Shown here: piece by piece, positions 38,496-47,148 of the stretch | Numbering within the stretch: position 1 is the stretch's first letter | Layout: each line of letters starts with the position of its first letter | From: Fictibacillus barbaricus | GTDB taxonomy: Bacteria; Bacillota; Bacilli; Bacillales; Fictibacillaceae | Direction: 5' to 3' | NCBI RefSeq assembly: GCF_014635025.1 | Contig: NZ_BMCE01000001.1 | Span: forward strand, 1,426,001-1,490,000 | DNA: 64,000 nt | Translations under genes and position numbers: made by a program | The notes under the pieces: generated by a model | Told to the model about the DNA's origin: nothing | The model's database searches: none | What the model saw: only the letters and a program-made list of their open reading frames with translations

Positions 38496-40837
38496 TAGTG
38501 ATTCATGTCTCCTTTATCCCGGTATTTTATCATGGCAAAAATGCCTAAAGCAGCTAGGCCGAGTACCGCTATTTCAAATAATGTATCGAGTCCACGGAAA
38601 TCTACGAGTATAACGTTTACGATGTTGTCTCCTCCACCGAGTTCATAGGAGTTATCCACGAAATATTTCGCAATGCTGTCAAAGTACTTTGAACTGTGTG
38701 AAGAAATCGCTACGATTGTAAGCAATGCTCCGGTTGATGCTGCGATAACGAAATCAACAAGCTTTTCAGAGGATTTCTTATCTGACTTTTTTAACTTTGG
38801 CAGATGTGTAAAACAAAGCAAGAATAATGCCACTGTGATGGTTTCAACGATTAATTGTGTTAATGCAAGGTCAGGTGCCCGGAAGAAAACAAAGAGCAGT
38901 GACAGCCCATAACCGACGACACCGATTACAATGATTGCTGCGATACGCTGCGTCATCCAAATCGTTGCAATAGCTGCTACCGCCATAACAAATCCTACTA
39001 ATACTTCTGGCCAAGTAACGGGTGCCAAGTCATCGAATGAAATTTTAAATCCATCAGTAACGTATATGAATATAGAAGTTGAAGCTGTCAAGAATACGAG
39101 AATAATGGAAGTATATAGACGCAGTGAACCTGTCATATAAGATTTTGTAAAAACACTAGAGAACTTTAATAACCCGTTTATTAACGATTGATACCAATAA
39201 TCTGAGGAAAATTTCCCAGGTATGGCATTATAAATGGGCTGCCATTTCTTTAATGTAAAAGCCAGAATCGTCCCAATTACGACAACAATCAGTGACATAT
39301 AAAGCGGTGTATTAAAACCATGCCAAAACGCAAGGTGTGTAATGGCAAAGTCACCTGTAATCGAAGCTACAGCAGGAGCTAGAAGCGGCTCGTTGATCAA
39401 GTTTGGCAACAGACCAACTAAAACGACAAAAACGATAAGTATAATTGGTGATATTAGCATTCCGATCGGAGCCTCATGTGGCTTTTTCTCTAACTGGCCA
39501 AGTTTTGCTTTCCCCGTAAATGTACCGAATACAAGATACATGGAATAGACAAAGGTAAAGATGCTTCCAATCACCGCTAAGATCGGAGCCCACTCTGCGA
39601 ACAATCCAGCAAAACCACTTGTTTGTTCTAATTTCAATGATGAATCAAAGAACATTTCCTTGCTTAAGAACCCGTTAAAGATAGGCAATGGTATGCCTGC
39701 CATAGAAAACGCTCCGAAAAAGGCAAGGGTAGCTGATATTGGCATAAACGTATAAAGTCCGCCAAGTCTTCGAATATCTCTTGTTCCAGTCTCATGATCC
39801 ACTATTCCAGCAATCATAAATAGACTGCCTTTAAATGTAGCGTGATTAAAGATATGGAATATGGCTGCAAGAGCTGCAGCACCAGTTCCAAAACCTAGCA
39901 TCGTCATGATCATTCCTAACTGACTGATCGTTGAATAAGCAAGAATTCCCTTTAGGTCAGTCTGTCTAGAAGCAAGGAACGAACCTATACACAGGGTGAT
40001 CAAACCGATCCCTGAAACGATGATAAAAAATTCATCAGATCCGCTAAAAATAAGGGAAAATCTTGCTACTAAATAGATTCCTGCTTTGACCATCGTTGCA
40101 GAATGAAGATAGGCACTAACAGGTGTTGGTGCTTCCATCGCATCAGGAAGCCAGCTATGAAAGGGGAATTGTGCAGATTTCGTAAATGCTCCTAACAGCA
40201 GTAATATCAGAATTGGTATAAAAAGATTGCTTTCTATGATTTCAGACCTGTTGGCGATCATCGTTCTGATGCTGTTTGTCTCGGCAGTAATAGATAGCAG
40301 AATAAGAGCACCCAACATAGACAGTCCGCCAAAAACGGTTACAAGCATAGATTTCTGTGCACCATACGTTGACTTCTCCCGATAGAACCAGAAACCGATT
40401 AATAGAAAGGATGAAATACTTGTAAATTCCCAAAAGGTATAAAGAACAAAGACATTATCTGAAAGAACTACCCCTAGCATCGATCCCATAAATATAAGCA
40501 GATAAACATAAAAATGAACGAGTTGTTCTTTTTTTGATAGATAAAAGATGGAATAAAGTACAACGAGGGAACCGATCCCTGTTATTAAGAGAGAAAAAAG
40601 CATGCTTAGGCCGTCCAAGTAAAAGCTCAGTTGGATGTCTAATGAAGGTATCCAATTGGCAACACTTTGCACGATTTTTCCCTCAGCGAGTATAGGCATT
40701 TTCGTACTAAATAAAATAAACAGAACGACTGGAACAGGCAGAACAAACCAGCCAGTATGTATCCGGCTTACTCTTTTTGCAGAGATCCCGATCAACAGCG
40801 CTGCTAAAAAAGGCAAGAATATGTAAAAATGTAACAT
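38495..40837 (-). CDS. mrpA: Na+/H+ antiporter subunit MrpA
   Basis: 780 residues, about twenty membrane segments: a NuoL-like antiporter core (FWEFTSISSFLLIGFW with the TM5 Glu; FPFHSWLPDAMEAPTPVSAYLHSA) and a C-terminal MrpA extension (FRAPDLALTQLIVETITVALFLLCF, GGGDNIVNVILVDFRGLDTL) as in B. subtilis MrpA. It does not contain the MnhB motif GHNxPGGGF, so it is not an MrpAB fusion. ATG 40837 chosen; GGAGG lies 12 bases upstream. First gene of the operon. Confidence 0.95.
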   Translation of the reverse strand: MLHFYIFLPFLAALLIGISAKRVSRIHTGWFVLPVPVVLFILFSTKMPILAEGKIVQSVANWIPSLDIQLSFYLDGLSMLFSLLITGIGSLVVLYSIFYLSKKEQLVHFYVYLLIFMGSMLGVVLSDNVFVLYTFWEFTSISSFLLIGFWFYREKSTYGAQKSMLVTVFGGLSMLGALILLSITAETNSIRTMIANRSEIIESNLFIPILILLLLGAFTKSAQFPFHSWLPDAMEAPTPVSAYLHSATMVKAGIYLVARFSLIFSGSDEFFIIVSGIGLITLCIGSFLASRQTDLKGILAYSTISQLGMIMTMLGFGTGAAALAAIFHIFNHATFKGSLFMIAGIVDHETGTRDIRRLGGLYTFMPISATLAFFGAFSMAGIPLPIFNGFLSKEMFFDSSLKLEQTSGFAGLFAEWAPILAVIGSIFTFVYSMYLVFGTFTGKAKLGQLEKKPHEAPIGMLISPIILIVFVVLVGLLPNLINEPLLAPAVASITGDFAITHLAFWHGFNTPLYMSLIVVVIGTILAFTLKKWQPIYNAIPGKFSSDYWYQSLINGLLKFSSVFTKSYMTGSLRLYTSIILVFLTASTSIFIYVTDGFKISFDDLAPVTWPEVLVGFVMAVAAIATIWMTQRIAAIIVIGVVGYGLSLLFVFFRAPDLALTQLIVETITVALFLLCFTHLPKLKKSDKKSSEKLVDFVIAASTGALLTIVAISSHSSKYFDSIAKYFVDNSYELGGGDNIVNVILVDFRGLDTLFEIAVLGLAALGIFAMIKYRDKGDMNH

Positions 40838-41013
40838 AAATACGAGCAAACCTCCTTTAAACCCAAATAATCATCATAGTCCATTACATTGTAAGCAAAA
40901 CCTTTCCGTTTTAGCAAATACTTTACCGAACAGAAACCCTCTCATTTCCTAGTTAAATAACTATTGAATATCCTTCCCAAAAAATACCTAACCTATCTGA
41001 GAGGTGAATGATA

Positions 41014-41438
41014 ATGAGACCCATTCATATATACGGATTAGTATTAATTTTGTTTCAACTGACGGGGTGTCTAAATGACTCTATTTATAAGAAGGAAGAA
41101 GGAAGAAGGAAGAAGGCAGCCCTGTTTTTGGGTCAAGGGAATACTACCGAAAGCAAATAAGTTTCTCAGATACAGGTGTATTTAGCGCTTCTTCCCTGGC
41201 AGAAGAAATGAAGAGGGAAATTAAAAAAGATACACTAATCAAACATCCCTTAGTCTGGAAAGAAGATAAAAAGTATGTTGTGGCTATAAAAGTAAAAGCT
41301 TATCATCTAAAGGAGGCTGAAGGATTGAGTAAAAAATATAAGGAGATTTGGGAAGATAAATGGAAGATTCCTGTAGAGATTACCTTTACTCCAAGTGATT
41401 ATAGAAAAGCAGAAAAAATCCTAGCAACAAAAAAATAG
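41014..41438 (+). pseudogene. Frameshifted lipoprotein gene
   Basis: The ATG after GAGAGGTG starts MRPIHIYGLVLILFQLTGCL, a signal peptide with lipobox LTGC, but this frame stops at 41158 after 48 residues. A second frame, open from 41091, continues EGSPVFGSREYYRKQISFSD and ...KHPLVWKEDKKYVVAIKVKA to a stop at 41436-41438 and looks like the rest of the same protein. The break falls in four copies of AAGAAGG at 41089-41116. Two or five copies would join the frames. Family unknown. Called pseudogene, but phase variation is possible. Confidence 0.7.
41089..41116 (+). repeat. Heptanucleotide tandem repeat (AAGAAGG)4
   Basis: Four perfect copies of AAGAAGG inside the lipoprotein coding region; the copy number sets the reading frame. 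With two copies the junction would read KKEEGSPVFG. Confidence 0.95.
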
Positions 41439-41456
41439 AGCGTCATAGACGCTCTA
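41436..41456 (-). terminator. Terminator of sda
   Basis: TAGAGCGTC / GACGCTCTA; on the leftward strand a run of seven T follows. The stem includes the sda stop codon and overlaps the end of the convergent lipoprotein frame. Confidence 0.8.
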
Positions 41457-41597
41457 CATTAACACTTGCTGTAATCTTGCATGAAGTGATCTTCTGTCGA
41501 TCTCTTTTTTTATTAACATAATAAAATCTTTGCTCAGCTTTAATTCTCTAGCTTTTAAGTATGACTCGATCAACAGGTCGTCCGAAAGTTTTTCCAT
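41454..41597 (-). CDS. sda: Sporulation checkpoint histidine kinase inhibitor Sda
   Basis: 47 residues: [20 protein letters not shown] followed by [18 protein letters not shown], the antiparallel helical hairpin of Sda, which binds KinA/KinB and blocks sporulation when replication initiation is disturbed. ATG has AGGG seven bases upstream. 24 bases further up, a stronger SD precedes an in-frame ATG that is followed by a TAG after four codons. Location next to yqeG is the same as in B. subtilis. The upstream DnaA-box cluster fits DnaA control. Confidence 0.88.
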   Translation of the reverse strand: MEKLSDDLLIESYLKARELKLSKDFIMLIKKEIDRRSLHARLQQVLM

Positions 41598-41606
41598 AAT
41601 ATAGCC

Positions 41607-41621
41607 CTAGAGAAGCGGCAT
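41607..41621 (-). CDS. Four-codon leader ORF of sda
   Basis: ATG CCG CTT CTC TAG, preceded by the best SD of the locus (AGGAGGTGACC). It is in the same frame as sda and ends ten bases before the sda ATG, so it could couple or limit sda translation. Whether the peptide is made is unknown. Confidence 0.45.
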   Translation of the reverse strand: MPLL

Positions 41622-41669
41622 GGTCACCTCCTGTTTTTTAAAGAAAATGGTTATTCGTTATTCTAAATT

Positions 41670-41698
41670 CGTATAGAAGTCATAAAGTAGTAAGTCAG
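41670..41698 (-). promoter_or_regulatory. Possible sda promoter
   Basis: On the leftward strand CTGACT, 17 bases, TATACG; moderate match to sigma-A and located between the DnaA boxes and sda. Confidence 0.35.
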
Positions 41699-41764
41699 TG
41701 TTTATGTACTGGGTTTATGTACTTTGAAGCTTACCATGTATTGTAAAATAGAACAATCGTTCGT

Positions 41765-41864
41765 TTATCCACAGTGTTTGGTGGATAAGTTGTGGGTAAA
41801 ATGTTAACATCTTTATGAAAGATAGCAGGATACTAGGTGAATAATGTGTATAAGATTATCCACA
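41765..41864. promoter_or_regulatory. Cluster of five DnaA boxes
   Basis: TTATCCACA at 41765-41773 and 41856-41864 (both perfect); TTATACACA reversed at 41845-41853 (fits TTATNCACA); one-mismatch reversed copies TTATCCACC at 41780-41788 and TTACCCACA at 41791-41799. Five sites within 100 bases, between divergent sda and yqeG. Confidence 0.85.
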
Positions 41865-41951
41865 CTGTTGGGTAGGGGAACAATTTGTCGAAAACTTTTT
41901 TTGTTCTTTTGTATTTCATGTACATAGAGACGAATAATGTAGAAAAATCGT

Positions 41952-41979
41952 TTGTTCTTCCTTACATTACTGGTAAAAT
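41952..41979 (+). promoter_or_regulatory. Sigma-A promoter of the yqeG operon
   Basis: TTGTTC, 16-base spacer, TAAAAT; about 35 bases before yqeG. Confidence 0.5.
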
Positions 41980-42015
41980 AGAAACGTTCAAAAGGAAATG
42001 TGAAGAGGTGCTAGA

Positions 42016-42531
42016 ATGTTAAAACATTTTTTACCGGATCAGCATGTTCAAAATATATTGGATATCACACCGGAAATGTTAGTTGAACGTGGAGTGAAAG
42101 GGATTATCACAGACCTAGATAATACGCTAGTAGAATGGGATAGACCTGAAGCTACACCAGAGTTGATTAAATGGTTTACTTCTATTAAAGAAAAAGGAAT
42201 TTTGATTACGATCGTTTCGAATAATACACAACATAGAGTTAAAAGCTTTTCTGATCCAGTCGGGATCCCTTTTATCTATAGTGCAAGAAAGCCGATGACA
42301 AAGGCGTTTAAACGAGCATTAAAAGATATGAAGCTTAAGGATAAAGAAGTTGTTGTGATTGGAGATCAACTTTTGACTGACGTGCTAGGAGGTAACAGAT
42401 TAGGTTTGCATACTATTCTGGTGGTTCCGGTAGCAAGCAGTGACGGATTTTGGACAAGGTTTAATAGAAAGATCGAACGTATCATATTGTCTTGGATGAA
42501 AAGAAAAGGCATGTTGCATTGGGAGGAATAG
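42016..42531 (+). CDS. yqeG: YqeG family HAD-type phosphatase
   Basis: 171 residues. ITDLDNTLVEW holds the DxD nucleophile of the HAD superfamily (~residue 34), TIVSNN is motif II, KPMTKAFKRAL carries the motif III Lys, and VIGDQLLTDVLGG is motif IV. Resembles phosphatidylglycerophosphatase GEP4-like proteins; the substrate in bacilli is not settled. First gene of the yqeG-yqeM operon. Confidence 0.93.
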   Translation: MLKHFLPDQHVQNILDITPEMLVERGVKGIITDLDNTLVEWDRPEATPELIKWFTSIKEKGILITIVSNNTQHRVKSFSDPVGIPFIYSARKPMTKAFKRALKDMKLKDKEVVVIGDQLLTDVLGGNRLGLHTILVVPVASSDGFWTRFNRKIERIILSWMKRKGMLHWEE

Positions 42532-42533
42532 GA

Positions 42534-43631
42534 TTGGAACAAATTAGATGTGTGGGCTGTGGTATATCCATACAAACAGAGGACAAAGAAGCGCTCGGAT
42601 ATGCACCTCTTTCTGCACTGACGAAAGAGCTGCCTATTTGCCAGCGCTGTTTTCGTTTAAAACACTATAATGAAATTCAAGATGTAAGTTTAACGGATGA
42701 CGATTATCGTAAAATAGTTTCAAGCATTGGAGATGAAGATGCATTAGTCGTAAAGATCGTTGATATATTTGATTTTAATGGCAGTTGGCTCCCAGGTCTC
42801 CATCGATACGCCGGCAAGAACCCCATACTTCTAGTAGGGAACAAACTTGATCTGCTCCCTAAATCTGTCAATCCCAACAAAGTCGTTCATTGGATGAAAA
42901 AAGAAGCGAAGGAATTGGGATTAAAACCAATCGATGTTCAGCTGATATCAGCAGAAAAAGGGTATGGCATCGAAGAGCTGGCAGAAGCCATTGATCATTT
43001 CCGTCAAGGAAAAGATGTATATGTAGTAGGCTGTACGAATACAGGGAAATCTACGTTTATAAATCGATTAATTAAACAATATGGTGAAGAAGCATCCGAT
43101 TTTATTACAACATCCCATTTTCCGGGTACAACATTAGATTTAATCGATATTCCTTTAGATGGAAGAAGCCATATGTATGATACACCTGGAATCATTAATC
43201 ACCACCAAATGGCACATTATGTATCTAAAAAAGAACTGAATATCATCATGCCGAAAAAAGAAATAAAGCCGATGGTATTTCAGTTGAATGAAATGCAGAC
43301 GTTATTCTTTGGCGGTCTTGCGAGAATGGATTATTTAAAGGGCGGGAAACAATCCTTTGTATGTCATTTCTCGAACCATTTGAATATCCATCGAACAAAA
43401 ACAGAAAAAGCGGACGAGCTTTATAAAAACCATCTTGGAGAAATGTTATCACCTCCAGAAGACATCACAAACTTTCCGACATTAAAGCGCTATGAATTTA
43501 TGATTAAAGAAAGTAAAACAGATGTTGTGATATCAGGATTAGGGTGGGTTACGTTTACTGAGGCAGGAGCAAAAGTCGTTTTTCATGCTCCAGAAGGTGT
43601 TGCAGTAACTGTTAGAAAATCCTTAATATAA
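42534..43631 (+). CDS. yqeH: Ribosome biogenesis GTPase YqeH
   Basis: 365 residues from a TTG start that follows GGAGG and lies two bases after yqeG; the upstream in-frame ATG is inside yqeG. Zinc finger CVGCGISIQ ... CQRC at the N-terminus, then circularly permuted G motifs: G4 VGNKLD, G5 SAEKG, G1 GCTNTGKST, G3 DTPG. Acts in assembly of the 30S subunit. Confidence 0.95.
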   Translation: MEQIRCVGCGISIQTEDKEALGYAPLSALTKELPICQRCFRLKHYNEIQDVSLTDDDYRKIVSSIGDEDALVVKIVDIFDFNGSWLPGLHRYAGKNPILLVGNKLDLLPKSVNPNKVVHWMKKEAKELGLKPIDVQLISAEKGYGIEELAEAIDHFRQGKDVYVVGCTNTGKSTFINRLIKQYGEEASDFITTSHFPGTTLDLIDIPLDGRSHMYDTPGIINHHQMAHYVSKKELNIIMPKKEIKPMVFQLNEMQTLFFGGLARMDYLKGGKQSFVCHFSNHLNIHRTKTEKADELYKNHLGEMLSPPEDITNFPTLKRYEFMIKESKTDVVISGLGWVTFTEAGAKVVFHAPEGVAVTVRKSLI

Positions 43632-43646
43632 GGAGGATTTTTATTT

Positions 43647-44474
43647 ATGGTAAAAGCACTTGTTATAGGCGATCCCATTGAACATTCCTTATCACCAGTT
43701 ATGCACAATGTGGCTTTTAATCAGGCAGGGATACATGGGAGTTACGAGAAGCAAAGAGTAACATCAGAGGAATTAGATGGATTTATTCAAGGTTTTAGAA
43801 ACAGTGGATATGCTGGGTGTAATGTCACCATACCCCATAAGGTTTCAATTCTTCCTTATTTAGATGAAATTGATGAGGAAGCAAGGGAGATCGGCGCAGT
43901 TAACACCGTTGTAAACAAGAACGGTAAATTGATCGGATATAATACGGATGGAAGAGGATTCTTACTGAGTTTAAAGGAGAAGATCACTAAGCCTCTTACA
44001 GATCTTAGTATTTTGTTAATTGGTGCAGGCGGTGCCTCAAGATCCATTGCATATGCATTGAAAAAGGAGAATCCTAAACAGTTTTCAATCGCGAATCGTT
44101 CAGAAGAGCGGCTCCGTTCGTTATTAAGAGACTTAAAAGAAGAACGTATAGAACCATTATCATTAAAAAGAGCTGAAGAAGATCTTTCCCGTTTTGATGT
44201 TTTGATCAATACAACAAACGCAGGCATGTACCCTGAGGTTCAAACAGTACCACTGAACCTTCATCATCTAAAAGAAGATGCAGTTGTATGCGATATTGTC
44301 TACAACCCGCTTATGACCAGATGGCTTGAGACCGCAAAAGATAAAGGTGCAGAGATTGATAATGGAGTTTCGATGCTTGTTATGCAAGGTGCTATGGCTT
44401 TTGAGAAATGGACAGGTATCTTTCCGGACACAGATAAAATGAAACAAATTGTTATAGAACAACTTAGGAGGTAA
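43647..44474 (+). CDS. aroE: Shikimate dehydrogenase
   Basis: 275 residues. SLSPVMHN (shikimate binding), NVTIPHK with the catalytic Lys, NTDGRGF, and the NADP-binding GAGGASRSI (~125). Reduces 3-dehydroshikimate to shikimate in aromatic amino acid synthesis. SD AAGGAGG. The aroE position between yqeH and yhbY is that of B. subtilis aroD (aroE). Confidence 0.97.
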   Translation: MVKALVIGDPIEHSLSPVMHNVAFNQAGIHGSYEKQRVTSEELDGFIQGFRNSGYAGCNVTIPHKVSILPYLDEIDEEAREIGAVNTVVNKNGKLIGYNTDGRGFLLSLKEKITKPLTDLSILLIGAGGASRSIAYALKKENPKQFSIANRSEERLRSLLRDLKEERIEPLSLKRAEEDLSRFDVLINTTNAGMYPEVQTVPLNLHHLKEDAVVCDIVYNPLMTRWLETAKDKGAEIDNGVSMLVMQGAMAFEKWTGIFPDTDKMKQIVIEQLRR

Positions 44475-44476
44475 TT

Positions 44477-44767
44477 ATGCTTACAGGTAAACAAAAACGT
44501 TTTTTACGATCACAGGCTCATCATATTCAACCTATTTTTCAGGTTGGTAAAGGCGGAGTTAATTCTAATTTAGTAAAACAAGTCGAGGATGCACTTGAAG
44601 CAAGAGAACTTATAAAAGTAAGTGTGCTCCAAAATTGTGAAGAAGATAAAGATACTGTAGCCATAGAACTTTCTACTGGTTCAAAAGCAGAGCTCGTACA
44701 AGTAATCGGTAGTACGATCGTACTTTATAAAGAATCTGTTAATCAAAAACGCATTGAGCTCCCATAA
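44477..44767 (+). CDS. yhbY: YhbY-type CRM RNA-binding protein (YqeI)
   Basis: 96 residues, one CRM domain: KQKRFLRSQAHHIQPIFQVG then GKGG, the GxxG loop motif, and KVSVLQN. Binds pre-50S ribosomal particles in other bacteria. Starts two bases after the aroE stop with SD AGGAGG overlapping the end of aroE. Confidence 0.95.
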   Translation: MLTGKQKRFLRSQAHHIQPIFQVGKGGVNSNLVKQVEDALEARELIKVSVLQNCEEDKDTVAIELSTGSKAELVQVIGSTIVLYKESVNQKRIELP

Positions 44768-44778
44768 GGAGTGAGAGA

Positions 44779-45372
44779 ATGGATAAACATATCGGGCTTT
44801 TTGGCGGAACATTTAATCCACCGCACATCGGGCATCAGATTATTGCTCAAGAAGCATTGAAGCAATTGAAATTAGACGAAGTGTGGTGGATGCCTTCTTC
44901 TAAGCCACCTCATAAAGTAAAAGATATGGAAGTTTCCGACGAACAGCGTATTGAAATGATTCGAAAAGCTATTGGTAACAATATTCAGTTTTCCCTTTCT
45001 TTACTTGAGTTTGAGAGAAGAGGTCCATCATATACTATTGATACAATACGTCTCTTAAACCAAAAGTATCCCGATGTTAATTTCACTTTTATAATGGGTG
45101 GAGACATGGTCCATTCTTTAAACAGCTGGCATGAAATTGATGAGTTGAAAAATCTTGTTCAATTTGCAGGTGTCAGCCGGGAAGGGTATCCTTTTGACGA
45201 TCATTGGGAGAGGTATCAAGTAAAGCATGTAGAAATACCTCATATCGGAATATCTTCTTCTTTTATACGTTCAAGATCAAAAGCTGGGGTGAACATTCGT
45301 TATTATATAGCGGATGAGGTCTGGAAACATATTAAGGAGAATCATCTATATGGATCGAACACAAGCACTTGA
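44779..45372 (+). CDS. nadD: Nicotinate-nucleotide adenylyltransferase
   Basis: 197 residues. GLFGGTFNPPHIGHQ is the nucleotidyltransferase motif with HxGH (~residues 7-21), WWMPSSKPPHK binds the nicotinate nucleotide and HIGISSSFIRSR is the C-terminal ISSTxIR-type motif. Makes NaAD in NAD synthesis. Overlaps yqeK by 23 bases. Confidence 0.97.
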   Translation: MDKHIGLFGGTFNPPHIGHQIIAQEALKQLKLDEVWWMPSSKPPHKVKDMEVSDEQRIEMIRKAIGNNIQFSLSLLEFERRGPSYTIDTIRLLNQKYPDVNFTFIMGGDMVHSLNSWHEIDELKNLVQFAGVSREGYPFDDHWERYQVKHVEIPHIGISSSFIRSRSKAGVNIRYYIADEVWKHIKENHLYGSNTST

Positions 45373-45919
45373 AATTGTTAAAAGCCATCTAACAGAACAC
45401 CGCTATATTCATACGATAGGTGTGATGGAAACAAGTATAACGCTGGCACAAAAATATGGTGCTGATGTAAAAAAAGCTGAAATAGCAGCTATTTTTCATG
45501 ATTATGCTAAATTTCGGCCAAAAGATGAAATGAGGCAGATTGTTAAAAATGAAGGACTTCCACAGGATCTATTGCTTTATGGAAGTGAAGTACTACATGC
45601 CCCAGTAGGTTCAGTTTTGGTAAAAAAAGAAGTGGGAATTCATGATGTAGAGATTTTGAATGCTATTTATCATCATACAACGGGTAATAGCAATATGACG
45701 ACACTCGAAAAAGTAATATTCTTAGCAGATTACATCGAACCAAACCGTCAATTTCCAGGCGTTGATGAAGTTAGAGAAGCAGCACAGCAAGATCTGAACA
45801 AGGCATGTTTAATGGCGGTTAAAAATACAATTCATTTTCTAATAAAACAAAACCAAAAGATTTATCCACTAACGTTTGATACGTACCATGGATTGTTAGA
45901 GATAATTAAACAAAAATAA
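45350..45919 (+). CDS. yqeK: YqeK, symmetrical Ap4A hydrolase of the HD family
   Basis: 189 residues. HD motif residues: H of RYIHTIGV, FHDYAKF (HD pair), H of GSEVLHAP, and IYHHTTGN followed by FLADYIEPNR. Family members split diadenosine tetraphosphate to two ADP with metal at the active site. ATG 45350 with SD AAGGAG is inside nadD; earlier in-frame codons give no SD. Confidence 0.93.
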   Translation: MDRTQALEIVKSHLTEHRYIHTIGVMETSITLAQKYGADVKKAEIAAIFHDYAKFRPKDEMRQIVKNEGLPQDLLLYGSEVLHAPVGSVLVKKEVGIHDVEILNAIYHHTTGNSNMTTLEKVIFLADYIEPNRQFPGVDEVREAAQQDLNKACLMAVKNTIHFLIKQNQKIYPLTFDTYHGLLEIIKQK

Positions 45920-45936
45920 TAGGAGGAATGCACTGG

Positions 45937-46305
45937 ATGGATGTAAAAGAGCTTATGGAATTAGTGGTTAAGACAGCAGATGATAAAAGAGCAGAAAACA
46001 TAGCTGTTTTAGATATGGAAGGCATTTCTTTAGTTGCGGATTACTTTGTAATTTGTCACGGTAATTCAGAAAAACAAGTTCAAGCCATATCAAAAGAACT
46101 AAAAGATATTGCATTGGAAAATGGTATTCAGATTCGTCGAATGGAAGGCTTTGACCATGCACGCTGGGTATTAATTGACCTAGGAAATGTAGTAGTACAC
46201 GTATTCCATCGTGATGATAGAGGATATTATAACTTAGAGAAATTATGGGGAGACGCAAATACAGTGGATGTAGATGCTATTCTTTCACCCCAACAGAACA
46301 TATAA
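45937..46305 (+). CDS. rsfS: Ribosome silencing factor RsfS
   Basis: 122 residues. GISLVADYFVICHGNSEKQVQAI is the core (cited as SLVADYFVICHGNSEKQV), followed by EGFDHARWVLIDLG and VVHVFHRDDRGYYNLEKLW. Binds ribosomal protein L14 and blocks subunit joining in starved cells. Two ATGs fit; 45937 is ten bases after AGGAGG while 45928 is only one base away. Confidence 0.95.
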   Translation: MDVKELMELVVKTADDKRAENIAVLDMEGISLVADYFVICHGNSEKQVQAISKELKDIALENGIQIRRMEGFDHARWVLIDLGNVVVHVFHRDDRGYYNLEKLWGDANTVDVDAILSPQQNI

Positions 46306-47046
46306 ATGGCTTATCAGCAATTTGCCTATCTTTATGACGAGTTAATGGACGATGCACCATATTCAGATTGGCTTTTCTTTGTCAAATCTGCTGCGTCAAA
46401 ATACCTTAAGAATGCTGAGCGCTTTTTAGATGTTGGATGCGGCACAGGTTCTATGACGGTCCTTTTGGCCCAAGAGGGTTTTGATGTGACTGGGGTAGAC
46501 CTCTCTTCAGACATGTTGATGGTTGCACAAGAAAAAGCGGAAAAGGCGATGGTTCAACTTTCTCTTTTTCAGCAAGATATGAGGGAGTTAGAAGGGTTAG
46601 GCGAGTTTGATTGTGTAACCATCTTGTGTGATTCACTTAATTACATCTTGTCACAAGAGGATGTAAAAAGGACCTTTATTTCAGCAGGCAAACATATGAG
46701 TTCTGGCGGTCTTCTTTTATTCGATGTTCACTCCATACATAAAATTAACGACATTTTTATTGGACAGACCTATGGAAGCAACGAGGAGAATCTCTCTTAT
46801 ATATGGCAGTGCTACCAAGGAGAATTAGAAAATAGTGTTGAACATGATCTTTCTTTCTTTATTCTAAATGGGTCAAAATACGATCGTTATGATGAATATC
46901 ATGTCCAACGAACGTTTTCCGTTGATGAATATACTGAATGGCTGAAAGAATGCGGGTTTGAACTACTAGATGTCACAGCTGATTTTAAGCCGTCAGTCCC
47001 AACTGAAAAAAGCGAACGTATATTATTTGCAGCTAAAAAAATATAA
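46306..47046 (+). CDS. yqeM: Class I SAM-dependent methyltransferase YqeM
   Basis: 246 residues. FLDVGCGTGSMTVLLA is motif I (~residues 42-57), GVDLSSDMLMVA binds the ribose, and FDCVTILCDSLNYI follows. The substrate is unknown. It begins directly after the rsfS stop (no gap) and ends the yqeG operon at a terminator. In B. subtilis comER follows; here about 7.7 kb of other genes intervene. Confidence 0.9.
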   Translation: MAYQQFAYLYDELMDDAPYSDWLFFVKSAASKYLKNAERFLDVGCGTGSMTVLLAQEGFDVTGVDLSSDMLMVAQEKAEKAMVQLSLFQQDMRELEGLGEFDCVTILCDSLNYILSQEDVKRTFISAGKHMSSGGLLLFDVHSIHKINDIFIGQTYGSNEENLSYIWQCYQGELENSVEHDLSFFILNGSKYDRYDEYHVQRTFSVDEYTEWLKECGFELLDVTADFKPSVPTEKSERILFAAKKI

Positions 47047-47058
47047 AAAGATTCTATG

Positions 47059-47087
47059 AAGACAGCCAATGTGCTGTCTTTTTTTAT
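47059..47087 (+). terminator. Terminator after yqeM
   Basis: AAGACAGC / GCTGTCTT then seven T. Confidence 0.92.
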
Positions 47088-47148
47088 AGGAAACGGTACA
47101 ATAACGAACATAGAGTGTAACATCTTAAAGAGATTAGGGTGAGTGTAA

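Noticed and set aside
38495-40837. MrpAB fusion
   Set aside because: Length equals ordinary MrpA and the MnhB motif is missing.
41780-41788. Direct chromosomal origin at sda
   Set aside because: DnaA boxes alone, without an AT-rich unwinding element next to dnaA/dnaN genes; sda control explains them.
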